A program made the translations under genes and the position numbers. Below are positions 19,382 to 27,682 of a DNA stretch of 64,000 nucleotides, piece after piece; position 1 is the first letter of the stretch, and each line of letters begins with the position of its first letter. Source of the DNA: Rhizobium herbae (GTDB lineage Bacteria; Pseudomonadota; Alphaproteobacteria; Rhizobiales; Rhizobiaceae); contig NZ_JAGGJV010000001.1 of assembly GCF_017873135.1 (NCBI RefSeq), positions 1 through 64,000 of the forward strand. Direction: 5' to 3'. Under the pieces are notes generated by a model, which worked only from the letters and a program-made list of their open reading frames with translations, ran no database searches and had not been told where the DNA came from.

Positions 19382-20167
19382 TCAGCGCAGGGCGTCGAGT
19401 GTCGCGGTGGCGGCCTGCATCTCCCGCCAGCGGTTTTCGCGGCGCTGGAAGGCTTCGTCGTCGGTGCCCCAATGCTCGATCTGCCAGTCCTCGTCGACAT
19501 GGGCAAGCGCCCAGGCCTCTTCGGCCGAAAGCTGCTTCTCTGCAAAACCAACAGCAAGCAGGGCGGACCCGGTGAGCGTGGTGATCGTGTGCAGGCAGGC
19601 AAGGCCGAGCGGGGTGGCATAGGCGCGTAACGCCTCGGCGACGCCGTTGATGGCGGCGCGCGGCTGAACCTGGTGCACGACGCCCTCGACGAGGATGAAA
19701 CGCGCGCCGAGCTTCTCTGCTGCCCAGGTGATCACCGGGTCCCAGCGTTCCGATTGCCGGATGACCAGCCCTTCCGGCTCGCTGGCGCGGTAGCACAGGA
19801 GGTCGGTCCCGGCGAAGTTCAGGATGTCGTCGAAGACCGCGCGGATGTCCTTTGAGACACCATCGATCGCCGTATTGGCCAGCCGGGTGACCGGCATGGT
19901 CGCCGGGTCGATGTTTTCCTTCTGCGCATCCCATTCGGCGGCAAGCAACGCGGCGGCGGCTGGCGTCGGTACGGTCAGCGGCTGTTTCGCCGGCGTGCGA
20001 ACGGTCCTGCCGTCGAGCAGGATCGCATGGCCGCCGTCTTCCACCGGACCGATGCTCACGGTGGTATAGAACCGCTTGGCCAACGGCTTGTGCATCTGGA
20101 TCTGCGCGCGGCGCACGGGATCCGGGTCGCTCAGCGCTGCCGACAGATCGTCGCGAATATCAGGCAT
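19382..20167 (-). CDS. ATP12-family F1-ATPase assembly chaperone
   Basis: A 261-residue ATP12 family protein. In mitochondria ATP12 protects the F1 alpha subunit during assembly; alphaproteobacteria keep homologues. Visible family features are KRFYTTVSIGPVEDG near residue 31, LDGRTVRTPAKQPLTVPT, and the conserved acidic Trp segment HVDEDWQIEHWGTDDEAFQR near the C-terminus. The ATG at 20167 starts MPDIRDDLSAAL and overlaps the 3' end of the preceding HAD gene by 8 nt, so they are probably co-translated. Confidence 0.9.
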   Translation of the reverse strand: MPDIRDDLSAALSDPDPVRRAQIQMHKPLAKRFYTTVSIGPVEDGGHAILLDGRTVRTPAKQPLTVPTPAAAALLAAEWDAQKENIDPATMPVTRLANTAIDGVSKDIRAVFDDILNFAGTDLLCYRASEPEGLVIRQSERWDPVITWAAEKLGARFILVEGVVHQVQPRAAINGVAEALRAYATPLGLACLHTITTLTGSALLAVGFAEKQLSAEEAWALAHVDEDWQIEHWGTDDEAFQRRENRWREMQAATATLDALR

Positions 20168-20825
20168 GATGTGTCTCCATCCAGTCCAGAATATCGTGCG
20201 GGGTGCGGGCGATGTGGTCCGCGCCGGCCTCGACAAGCTCGGGAACGGAAGCATAGCCCCAGGCGACGCCGATCGCTAAGGCGCCGGCACTCTTGGCCAT
20301 CTGCATGTCATAGATGGCGTCGCCGATGACGACGGTGTCCTTCGGGTCGATGCCTGCCTCGCCGCAGCACTCCGTCACCATGGCCGGATGCGGCTTCGAA
20401 GGGCAGTCGTCGGCGGTCCTCGAAACGAAGAATGTCTTTTCATAGCCGTGGCTTGCGCAGATCTGATCAAGTCCGCGCCGGGACTTTCCCGTTACAGCAC
20501 CCAGGAGCAGTTCGTCACGGGCCGAAAGTGTGGCGAGCAATTCGGCAATACCCGGAAACAACGGTTCGCGAAAATTCATCTCGGCGCGGACGCCGCCATA
20601 AAGCTTCTTGTAATGCGCGGTCATCGCCTGGGCGCGGTCGTCCACATGCGGCTGGTGCATCAGCCGGGCGATGGCGATGTCGAGCGTCAGGCCGATAATG
20701 CTCTTGGTGGCATCCAGTGTGACGCGGGCCAGACCGAAGTCCTCGAACGTGCGCGCCATGACTTCATGGATCAGGCCTGCGCTATCGACCAAGGTGCCGT
20801 CGCAATCGAAAAGAGCGAGCTTCAT
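20160..20825 (-). CDS. HAD-superfamily phosphatase, phosphoglycolate phosphatase-like
   Basis: A 221-residue haloacid-dehalogenase hydrolase with the nucleophile motif DCDGTLVDS at residues 7-15, a helical cap, the Lys motif region SKPHPAMV, and the acidic motif GDAIYDMQMAKSAGA. This fits the Gph/PGP-like subgroup that removes phosphate from small metabolites. The exact substrate is unknown. Its ATG overlaps the stop of the upstream rluC-like gene by one base (TGATG), so the two are coupled. Confidence 0.88.
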   Translation of the reverse strand: MKLALFDCDGTLVDSAGLIHEVMARTFEDFGLARVTLDATKSIIGLTLDIAIARLMHQPHVDDRAQAMTAHYKKLYGGVRAEMNFREPLFPGIAELLATLSARDELLLGAVTGKSRRGLDQICASHGYEKTFFVSRTADDCPSKPHPAMVTECCGEAGIDPKDTVVIGDAIYDMQMAKSAGALAIGVAWGYASVPELVEAGADHIARTPHDILDWMETHHA

Positions 20826-21817
20826 CAGTCGTCGGCTTCCTCGGCGCTGGCCATGTCGAAGCCGATCAGGTTCCAGCTCTGGATCATATGTTGCGGCATC
20901 GGCGCAGTCACGATCAGGCGTCCGCCATCCGGATGGGGAATGTCGATGCGGCGGGCGTGCAGGTGCAGCTTGTTCTGCATGCCGCCCGGAAAGGACCAGT
21001 TGTGCTCGGCCTCGAAATATTTCGGATCACCGATGATCGGATGGCCGATCTGGGCCGCGTGAACGCGCAGCTGGTGCGTTCGCCCGGTATAGGGCTCCAA
21101 CTCAAGCCAGGTGAAGTTCTGGCCCGCCTGCTCGATGATCTTGTAATAGGAAATGGCGTGGTCGGCGCCGTCGTCGCCATGCTTGCCGATCCGCATGCGG
21201 TCGCCGTCGGGGGTCTGCTCCTTGACCAGCCATGACGAGATCTTGTCTTCGCGCTTGCGCGGCACACCCTTGACCAGCGCCCAGTAGGTCTTCTTGGTGT
21301 CGCGCTCGCGGAAGGCGGCGGTCAGCTTCTGGGCGGCACCACGCGTGCGGGCGATAACAAGCACGCCGGAGGTGTCGCGGTCGAGCCGGTGCACCAGACG
21401 GGGCTTTTCGCCCTTGGGACTGGTCCAGGCTTCAAGCATCTCGTCGATATGGCGGTTGATGCCCGAGCCGCCCTGAACCGCGATGCCGGCCGGCTTGTTG
21501 AGAACGATCACCTTGGCGTCTTCATGCAAAAGCATGCGCGATAGCAACTCATGGTCCGACGCATGGCGAAGATCGCGCCCTGCGATCGGCCCGGTTTTTT
21601 CCTTGGGGTCGACCTCCATCGGTGGAATGCGGATGACCTGGCCCGGCTGGATGCGCGCATCCGATTTGACCCGGCCACCATCGACGCGGACCTGGCCGGA
21701 GCGCAAAAGCTTCTGCAGCGGACCGAAGCCCAGGCCCGGATAATGCACCTTGAACCAGCGATCGAGCCGCATGCCCGCCTCGTCGGTTTCCACCTGCTTG
21801 TGTTCAATGCCCGCCAT
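20825..21817 (-). CDS. rluC: RluC/RluD-family 23S rRNA pseudouridine synthase
   Basis: A 330-residue pseudouridine synthase. An S4 RNA-binding domain spans about residues 14-65, and the catalytic motif HRLDRDTSG lies at 143-151 with the nucleophilic Asp146. The later GRTHQLRVHAAQIGHPIIGD block is also family-typical. RluC modifies three uridines of 23S rRNA, RluD three others; the sequence alone does not decide, though RluC is likelier. It is the first of a coupled three-gene set rluC - HAD phosphatase - ATP12. Confidence 0.88.
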   Translation of the reverse strand: MAGIEHKQVETDEAGMRLDRWFKVHYPGLGFGPLQKLLRSGQVRVDGGRVKSDARIQPGQVIRIPPMEVDPKEKTGPIAGRDLRHASDHELLSRMLLHEDAKVIVLNKPAGIAVQGGSGINRHIDEMLEAWTSPKGEKPRLVHRLDRDTSGVLVIARTRGAAQKLTAAFRERDTKKTYWALVKGVPRKREDKISSWLVKEQTPDGDRMRIGKHGDDGADHAISYYKIIEQAGQNFTWLELEPYTGRTHQLRVHAAQIGHPIIGDPKYFEAEHNWSFPGGMQNKLHLHARRIDIPHPDGGRLIVTAPMPQHMIQSWNLIGFDMASAEEADD

Positions 21818-21941
21818 GTGCTCTTACCTGCATCCAATTGCCATAGCGCCTCGACAATGGTGCCGACAGGAAACCCGTGCGCAAACTGATATGACAGAGC
21901 AAGCCGGTCCAAGGGACGCACGGCGCTCTGAGATGGTCCCT

Positions 21942-22319
21942 TTAGACTATTGCGCGCATAAGGGCCAGCCCGGCAAACACCGCGATTGCCGAAAGAAGCA
22001 CGCTGGATGCCACATAAATCAGCGCCGTGACCGGTTCACCGCGCTCCATCAGCGTGATCGCATCGAGCGAGAAGGCGGAAAAGGTGGTGTAGCCGCCGAG
22101 AATGCCGGTGATCAGGAACACGCGCATCTCGGCTGATGCGCCAAATTTTCGCGCGATCACCTCGGCAAAGACACCGATTAGAAAAGATCCCGTAACGTTA
22201 ACCGTCAGCGTTCCCCAGGGAAAGGATGGCCCGAAGCTGCGTAGCGTCCATAGCCCGACGAGATAGCGGAGTACGGAACCGAGAGCGCCACCGGCGGCAA
22301 CGAGAAGGATCTGTGTCAT
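21942..22319 (-). CDS. crcB: Fluoride ion exporter CrcB/Fluc
   Basis: A 125-residue protein with four membrane helices. Signature positions are GGALGSVLRYLVG, the VNVTGSFLIG segment with the conserved Asn, and GILGGYTTFSAFSLD containing the Phe-box residues that line the fluoride path. Fluc channels are dual-topology dimers that lower cytoplasmic fluoride. The ATG at 22319 gives MTQILLVAAGG; a longer frame to 22424 has no homology. I looked for a fluoride riboswitch upstream and did not find one. Confidence 0.93.
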   Translation of the reverse strand: MTQILLVAAGGALGSVLRYLVGLWTLRSFGPSFPWGTLTVNVTGSFLIGVFAEVIARKFGASAEMRVFLITGILGGYTTFSAFSLDAITLMERGEPVTALIYVASSVLLSAIAVFAGLALMRAIV

Positions 22320-22486
22320 GGGAAAATGCCATAGCCGAAACCGGCGAGGCAGGAAAGCCGGCCGTCCATTTTTGGCGCATTTGAAAAGCGTCAGTGGCGG
22401 ACTGCCGGTGCGGCGGAAAACCATTCTTTAACACGCGATCCCTAATATAGATGCTTCGGGCGGCGCAGCTTTCAAACGGGCATGAC

Positions 22487-22798
22487 ATGACGAAACTGAA
22501 GTTCAACTTCACCCACTACGACCTCAAGCAGCAGCGCGCCGGCGTGACCATCGAGATCACCCTGTCGGCGGTCGCCAATGTCCGGCTGATGACGGACAAC
22601 AATTTTCAGCTCTACAAGGAAGCGATGAAGCATCAGTTCGTCGGCGGCGTCGCGCGCAAGTCACCCATCCGTCTTGTCATCCCTCAATCCAGCCACTGGC
22701 ACGTGGTCGTCGATATGGAAGGTCATCACGGCCATAGCGAATCGAGCATCCGCATCGTCGAGACCGCCGCACCGCCCCGGTTCCAGTCCGCGTCCTGA
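22487..22798 (+). CDS. DUF1883 domain protein (stand-alone)
   Basis: A 103-residue protein made only of a DUF1883 domain: KFNFTHYDLKQQRAGVTIEI at the start, VANVRLMTDNNFQLYKEAM in the middle, and the core motif SSHWHVVVDMEGHHG near the end. The small beta-rich domain is also found fused to TIR or other effector domains in other bacteria; here it is alone. Function is unknown. It is divergent from crcB (167-nt shared upstream region) and ends at a bidirectional terminator. Confidence 0.85.
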   Translation: MTKLKFNFTHYDLKQQRAGVTIEITLSAVANVRLMTDNNFQLYKEAMKHQFVGGVARKSPIRLVIPQSSHWHVVVDMEGHHGHSESSIRIVETAAPPRFQSAS

Positions 22799-22805
22799 TA
22801 GAACG

Positions 22806-22840
22806 AAAAAACCGCGCCGTGCTTGACGACGCGGTTTATC
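22806..22840. terminator. Bidirectional terminator
   Basis: AACCGCG pairs with CGCGGTT around a 13-nt loop, flanked by AAAAA on the left and TTTAT on the right. It serves the DUF1883 gene (+) and, on the other strand, fghA (-). Confidence 0.75.
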
Positions 22841-22858
22841 AATCCATCTGGCCGAGGC

Positions 22859-23692
22859 TCAGGCCAACCGTTCCGCATGCCATTTCAGATGGTCGTCCAT
22901 GAACGACGAGATGAAATAGTAGGAGTGGTCGTAGCGCTCATGCAGCCGAAGCGTCAGGCCGATATCGGTTCCCTTGATCGCTTCCTCGAACAGCCAGGGC
23001 CGCAGTCCGGTTTCCAGAAAATTATCGGCCTTGCCCTGATCGATCAGGAATTCCGGGAAGCGGGCGCCGTCTTTCACCAGCGCGCAGGCGTCGTATTGCC
23101 GCCAGGTGGCTTTGTCCTCGCCGAGATATTTTTCGAAGGCGCCGATCGACCAGTCGGCCGTCGACGGTTCGACGATCGGCGCAAAGGCCGAACAACTCCT
23201 GAACCGTTCCGGGTTTTTCAGTGCGATCGTTATGGCGCCGTGTCCACCCATCGAATGACCGAAGATGCCCTGACGGTCCATATCGACGCGGAAATGCTGG
23301 CTGACGAAGGCGGGCAGTTCCTCGGTGATGTAGGTGTACATCTGGTAGTTCTCGTCCCAGGGCGCCTCCGTGGCGTTAAGATAGAAGCCCGCGCCCTTGC
23401 CCATCTGCCAGTTGGTCAGTTCGTCCGGCACCTCGTTGCCGCGCGGGCTTGTATCCGGGCAGACGATGATCAGGCCGAGTTCGGCAGCCATCCGGCGGTA
23501 TTCGCCTTTCTCCATCACATTGGCATGCGTGCAGGTAAGACCGGAAAGATACCAGACGACCGGGCAGGGCGCCTTGATCGCCTGCGGCGGGATATAGACC
23601 GCAAAGGTCATCTCGGTCTTGCAGGCCTGTGAATCATGCGAAAAGACGCCCTGCATGCCGCCGAACGCGGTGTTCTGGGAAAGGACTTTCAA
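22859..23692 (-). CDS. fghA: S-formylglutathione hydrolase
   Basis: A 277-residue alpha/beta hydrolase of the esterase D family. The nucleophile elbow GHSMGGHG contains Ser147; the SGLTCTHAN loop and the C-terminal HERYDHSYYFI with the catalytic His are family hallmarks. It hydrolyses S-formylglutathione to formate and glutathione, the second step of glutathione-linked formaldehyde oxidation. frmA for the first step lies 2.2 kb upstream on the same strand with four other genes between. Confidence 0.95.
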   Translation of the reverse strand: MKVLSQNTAFGGMQGVFSHDSQACKTEMTFAVYIPPQAIKAPCPVVWYLSGLTCTHANVMEKGEYRRMAAELGLIIVCPDTSPRGNEVPDELTNWQMGKGAGFYLNATEAPWDENYQMYTYITEELPAFVSQHFRVDMDRQGIFGHSMGGHGAITIALKNPERFRSCSAFAPIVEPSTADWSIGAFEKYLGEDKATWRQYDACALVKDGARFPEFLIDQGKADNFLETGLRPWLFEEAIKGTDIGLTLRLHERYDHSYYFISSFMDDHLKWHAERLA

Positions 23693-23721
23693 GCTGTACT
23701 CCTTTGAAGCCGGCCGTATCG

Positions 23722-24375
23722 CTATGCCAGCGACACCGCCGCGTTGACCGCGGCCGCTACCAGCACGGTGTTGAAGAAGAAGGAGACGACCGCGTGCAGA
23801 AGATTGATCTTTCGCATGGCGGTCGAGGTGATGGCGACGTCCGAGGTTTGCGCCGTCATGCCGATGACGAAGGCGAAGTAGAGGAAGTCATAGCCGCCCG
23901 GTTCCTTGGTGTCCGGAAAATCGAGGCCGTGATTGTCACTCTCGTCTCCGCCTATCTCCAGGCTCCAATAGCGGTGTGCATAATGCATCGCCGCCATCGT
24001 ATGGATGGTCAGCCAGCCCAGCGTGACGGAGGCGAAGGCGAGTACGAGTTCTATCGCTGTTTCGCTGCCGCCGGCATTCATGGCCAGGAACAGCGAAACG
24101 ATCGAGATTGTGGCTGTCGCCAGCGTGACGGCGAAGATGATGATCGCCGGCTCGTCGGTGCGGGCTGCATTGCGTTTCAGATAGGCTCCGCTGAGCCTCG
24201 GCAGCCGCCCCGCGATCAGGACCAGATAGACGAAGAAGAAGACCACGGCGGCCAGGTTGATTGCCAGTTGCGGTATGACAGCGAGACACACGACAAGGGT
24301 GATCAACGCGCAGATGCCGCCGGCGTAAAAGGGCGCGTGGCGGCGATGTACGATCTTCTTTTCTGCGATGGTCAT
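23722..24375 (-). CDS. DUF1345 family membrane protein
   Basis: A 217-residue protein with about five hydrophobic helices. The DUF1345 signature is HTMAAMHYAHRYW followed by PGGYDFLYFAFVIGMTAQTS and DVAITSTAMRK. No biochemical role is established for this family. The ATG at 24375 has GGAGAG upstream; the open frame extends further but without homology. It lies 29 nt before fghA and may share its transcript. Confidence 0.87.
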   Translation of the reverse strand: MTIAEKKIVHRRHAPFYAGGICALITLVVCLAVIPQLAINLAAVVFFFVYLVLIAGRLPRLSGAYLKRNAARTDEPAIIIFAVTLATATISIVSLFLAMNAGGSETAIELVLAFASVTLGWLTIHTMAAMHYAHRYWSLEIGGDESDNHGLDFPDTKEPGGYDFLYFAFVIGMTAQTSDVAITSTAMRKINLLHAVVSFFFNTVLVAAAVNAAVSLA

Positions 24376-24403
24376 CAATGCTCTCCGGGCGCTCTTGTTT
24401 CTA

Positions 24404-24874
24404 CTAGCGCTGTTTAACGCGGCGGCAAAGCCTGTCGAGCGTTTCGAGGAAAGCGGAACGGTCACGGGGCGAAAAGGCGGCATTGTAGCCCTTGCTTTCG
24501 CCAGTCTCGCGCAGGTGCGCGCCAAGATCGCGCATGGCGGTCGCCATGCCGATATTCGCCTTGTCGAAGATGCGGCCGGTCGGCCCGGTCACCTGCGCGC
24601 CGGCGGCAACGCAACGGCCGGCCAGCGGCACGTCGGCGGTGATGACGATATCGCCGTCGTGCGCACGCTCGGCAATCCAGTCGTCCGCGGCATCGAAACC
24701 GGCCGAGACGATGACGTTGCGCACCATCGGATCGCGCGACGGCCTGAGACCCGAATTGGCGACCAGCACGACGGGAAGGCCGTGGCGCTCGGCGACCTTC
24801 AATATCTCCGGCTTGACCGGGCAGGCGTCGGCATCGACGTAGATGGTGTTTGTTTGAGGTTCCTGCTCGGACAT
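24404..24874 (-). CDS. YaiI/YqxD family protein (DUF188)
   Basis: A 156-residue protein of the PIN-like DUF188 family. It opens with IYVDADACPVKPEILKVAE, the acidic family signature, and has RNVIVSAGFDAADDWIAERA, DIVITADVPLAGRC and FDKANIGMATAMRDL. The fold suggests a metal-dependent nuclease, but no substrate is known. The ATG at 24874 is used. It lies in the same-strand run between the formaldehyde genes. Confidence 0.9.
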   Translation of the reverse strand: MSEQEPQTNTIYVDADACPVKPEILKVAERHGLPVVLVANSGLRPSRDPMVRNVIVSAGFDAADDWIAERAHDGDIVITADVPLAGRCVAAGAQVTGPTGRIFDKANIGMATAMRDLGAHLRETGESKGYNAAFSPRDRSAFLETLDRLCRRVKQR

Positions 24875-25008
24875 GGTTCTACAGTCGGCTCGTCGCTGAC
24901 ATCGCCGCATGACCTGGCAGAAGGGCCGGGTCGGGGATGGAAGAGACGCGCGCCAAAAACTGACCGGCAGTGCCGAAACCGCGTCTGATCATTCCATCCC
25001 TCGTGTCA

Positions 25009-25413
25009 TCATTTCCTGTACCATTTTTCCGTTGTTGCCTTGGTCGATCCACCATAGGTCCACACGCCTTCCCAATGGCCGTCCGGCTGCTCGAAATACA
25101 TCGCCACGCCGAAGTTGTCTTTTGCGACATAGCCCACCGACAGCGCGATGTCATCCGGTCCGGCTACGCCCATCTCGAAACGCGTGTCGCTGACGAACTT
25201 GGCGCCGAGGCCGGTGCCGATGAAGTTTGAGACGCCGATATTCCAGGTGACGGTATAGGTATCGCCCGTTCTTTTGACCTCGGCCGTTCCACGGTATTCG
25301 CTGCCATCGTCGGGATTGTTCCCGACAACATCATAGGTGCCGACCGGATCGGCCATCGCGGCCATCGGGGTCAGAGCCAGTAGAGCCGCGGCAGTCAGGC
25401 AACGTATCAGCAT
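25009..25413 (-). CDS. Secreted conserved hypothetical protein
   Basis: A 134-residue protein with a clear signal peptide (MLIRCLTAAALLALTPMAAMA, cleavage after AMA). The mature part is beta-rich with repeated aromatic and Gly residues (GTYDVVGNNPDDGSEYRGTA, VAMYFEQPDGHWEGVWTYGG), suggesting a small periplasmic lipocalin-like or avidin-like barrel. I do not recognise a named family. A 134-nt gap separates it from the DUF188 gene downstream. Confidence 0.75.
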   Translation of the reverse strand: MLIRCLTAAALLALTPMAAMADPVGTYDVVGNNPDDGSEYRGTAEVKRTGDTYTVTWNIGVSNFIGTGLGAKFVSDTRFEMGVAGPDDIALSVGYVAKDNFGVAMYFEQPDGHWEGVWTYGGSTKATTEKWYRK

Positions 25414-25557
25414 AACGATCCTCCCTTATGGATGGCCGCCGCGACCTGGAGCCGGCGCGGCGTTGTTGTGATTGTTACGCTTCCCGGCACTCGAAATCTA
25501 AGCCGATTTTTGGGGTAATCCTAGTATATCGCGACGCTGCGGGTACCCTTGCCGATA

Positions 25558-25902
25558 TCATTGAAGATGTTCGTTCTCTCGTAAATACTGGTGAAAATTC
25601 AATTTGTATGCACGAGGCTCGTCGCTTGGCGGCTCTTCGGGGTCTGTATCATACAATCGGATCTCCCCCGTCGCGTCAAAACCCACGCGTTGTCCGATAC
25701 TCACGAGCATGTCTACGGCTTGCTCATCGTCCAGCGCCCAGACGCGCATCGAGAAAACAGCCGCCGCTCCCGCTGTTGTCCCAAAATCAGGGTTGGACGT
25801 CGCAATTTCACCGTCGGCAAGTATCGAGAAATGACGGAAAGCTGTTTTTAGCTTCCCGTATCTCAGCCTCAATTTCCAGTCTTTCGGCCAACCGAGCTTC
25901 AT
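25558..25902 (-). CDS. Conserved hypothetical protein following frmA
   Basis: A 114-residue soluble protein with no signal or membrane segment. It starts MKLGWPKDWKLRLRYGKLKT, and has FRHFSILADGEI, RVWALDDEQAVDMLVSIGQR and the C-terminal PRAYKLNFHQYL. The pattern suggests a small alpha/beta fold. I do not recognise the family. It begins 4 nt after the frmA stop, so it is almost certainly co-transcribed with it, which hints at a link to formaldehyde or thiol metabolism. This is inference. Confidence 0.7.
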   Translation of the reverse strand: MKLGWPKDWKLRLRYGKLKTAFRHFSILADGEIATSNPDFGTTAGAAAVFSMRVWALDDEQAVDMLVSIGQRVGFDATGEIRLYDTDPEEPPSDEPRAYKLNFHQYLRENEHLQ

Positions 25903-25906
25903 GGGA

Positions 25907-27034
25907 TCAATAGATTACCACGCTGCGAATGCTTTCGCCCGCGTGCATCAGGTCGAACCCCTTGTTGATGTCGTCAAGCGGCATCGTATGGGTGATCATC
26001 GGGTCGATCTGGATCTTGCCCTGCATGTACCATTCGACGATCTTCGGCACGTCGGTGCGGCCGCGCGCGCCGCCGAAGGCGGTGCCCATCCAGTTGCGGC
26101 CGGTGACCAGCTGGAAGGGGCGGGTGGAGATTTCCTGGCCGGCACCGGCAACGCCGATGATGACCGATTTGCCCCAGCCGCGATGCGAACTTTCCAGTGC
26201 CTGGCGCATGACTTTGGTGTTGCCGGTGCAGTCGAACGTGTAGTCGGCGCCGCCGATCGTGTCGCCGTTGCGCTTGGTCAGGTTGACCAGATAGGGAACG
26301 ATGTCGTCGCCGACTTCCTTCGGATTGACGAAATGCGTCATGCCGAACTTTTCGCCCCAGGCCTTGCGGTCGTTGTTGATATCGACGCCGATGATCATGT
26401 CGGCACCGGCAAGGCGCAGACCCTGCAGCACGTTGAGGCCGATGCCGCCGAGACCGAAGACGATCGCCGTCGAGCCGACTTCGACCTTGGCCGTGTTGAT
26501 GACGGCGCCGATGCCGGTGGTGACGCCGCAGCCGATATAGCAGATCTTGTCGAACGGTGCGTCGGGGTTGACCTTGGCGAGCGCGATCTCCGGCAGGACC
26601 GTGAAGTTCGCAAAGGTCGAGCAGCCCATGTAATGGAAGATCTTGTCCTTGCCGATGGAAAAGCGGCTTGTGCCGTCCGGCATCAGGCCTTGCCCCTGCG
26701 TGGCACGGATCGAGGTGCAAAGGTTGGTCTTGCGCGACAGGCAGGAATAGCACTCGCGGCATTCCGGCGTGTAGAGCGGGATGACGTGATCGCCCTTCTT
26801 CAGCGACGTGACGCCCGGTCCGACATCGACGACGATACCGGCGCCTTCATGGCCGAGGATGGCCGGGAACAGGCCTTCCGGATCGGCGCCCGACAGCGTG
26901 AATTCGTCGGTGTGGCAGATACCGGTCGCCTTGACCTCCACCAGCACTTCTCCGGCGCGCGGGCCGTCCAGCTGAACGGTCATGATCTCCAAAGGCTTGC
27001 CGGCCTGAACGGCAACGGCGGCGCGAACGTCCAT
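25907..27034 (-). CDS. frmA: S-(hydroxymethyl)glutathione dehydrogenase (class III alcohol dehydrogenase)
   Basis: A 375-residue zinc-dependent dehydrogenase. Catalytic-zinc ligands appear in [12 protein letters not shown] and LGHEGAGIV; the structural-zinc lobe is [16 protein letters not shown]; the NAD-binding [12 protein letters not shown] is at about residue 200. Class III signatures such as [22 protein letters not shown] are present. It oxidises S-hydroxymethylglutathione to S-formylglutathione, which fghA then hydrolyses. The ATG at 27034 gives [17 protein letters not shown], with AGGGAGAACAACC upstream. Confidence 0.96.
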   Translation of the reverse strand: MDVRAAVAVQAGKPLEIMTVQLDGPRAGEVLVEVKATGICHTDEFTLSGADPEGLFPAILGHEGAGIVVDVGPGVTSLKKGDHVIPLYTPECRECYSCLSRKTNLCTSIRATQGQGLMPDGTSRFSIGKDKIFHYMGCSTFANFTVLPEIALAKVNPDAPFDKICYIGCGVTTGIGAVINTAKVEVGSTAIVFGLGGIGLNVLQGLRLAGADMIIGVDINNDRKAWGEKFGMTHFVNPKEVGDDIVPYLVNLTKRNGDTIGGADYTFDCTGNTKVMRQALESSHRGWGKSVIIGVAGAGQEISTRPFQLVTGRNWMGTAFGGARGRTDVPKIVEWYMQGKIQIDPMITHTMPLDDINKGFDLMHAGESIRSVVIY

Positions 27035-27122
27035 GGTTGTTCTCCCTCGTATGAATTGGCGCCACAATCGCAGAGTGCGTGATGGCGCTCAAGCCGGAAT
27101 CGGCTCAGAATCGGTCGGTGAT

Positions 27123-27521
27123 CTACTGCATGTCCTGTAGGACGCGGTTGATCTCCATCTCAAGGGCGGAGATCGCTTTTCCGGTCTGTTCGTGCAGTTT
27201 CTTGACCTGCGCCAGCTGGTCGCGCAGCTGACCGGAAATCGTATTGGAAAGATCGTCCTTCGGTGCCTCGCCGATGCCGGCGATCAGCCAGGCCGGCGCT
27301 ACCCCGAGCACCCCGGCCAGCATGAACAGCCTGTTGGTGCGCGGTTCGGAGCGGTCGCGCTCCCAGGCGGAAATCGTGTCCGTGCGCACCCCCAGCCGGT
27401 CCGCCAGATCTTTTGCCGAGAGGTTCATCGCATCGCGCGCCCGCCAGATGCGGCCTCCGAGCGTATCATTGTCGCTTGGCCGGCGAATCATGGCTAAAAC
27501 TGTATCGGTCGATAAACGCAT
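27123..27521 (-). CDS. XRE-family transcriptional regulator
   Basis: A 132-residue protein with an N-terminal helix-turn-helix of the Cro/C1 type at about residues 20-80 (GGRIWRARDAMNLSAKDLAD, RLGVRTDTISAWERDRSEPR) and a C-terminal coiled-coil-like helix (LRDQLAQVKKLHEQTGKAIS) that may dimerise. The ATG at 27521 has AGGAGAG upstream. It is divergent from the transporter gene at 27683 and 88 nt downstream of the frmA start; its target is unknown. Confidence 0.88.
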   Translation of the reverse strand: MRLSTDTVLAMIRRPSDNDTLGGRIWRARDAMNLSAKDLADRLGVRTDTISAWERDRSEPRTNRLFMLAGVLGVAPAWLIAGIGEAPKDDLSNTISGQLRDQLAQVKKLHEQTGKAISALEMEINRVLQDMQ

Positions 27522-27682
27522 CGGTCTCTCCTGTGTGCCTTTTTGGGCGTGGATGGGTCGAGTTCCGGGGCGGCCGCATGGTTGCGGTCGGGTTAGTTCA
27601 TGTTGGCAGTTTATATGGCCGCAGATCCGATTGGACACCCTTCAACGTCAAAAAAGCCGCCAAAAGCGCCTTCGATCCACTG

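Noticed and set aside
22320..22486. Fluoride riboswitch before crcB
   Set aside because: I looked for the conserved pieces on the minus strand and did not find the ACCGCC and CUGAUGACUCCU-like blocks in order.
25901..27082. Long open frame of 393 codons antisense to frmA
   Set aside because: Antisense frame of a well-supported dehydrogenase; the product is rich in Asp, Arg and His, typical of reverse-complement translation.
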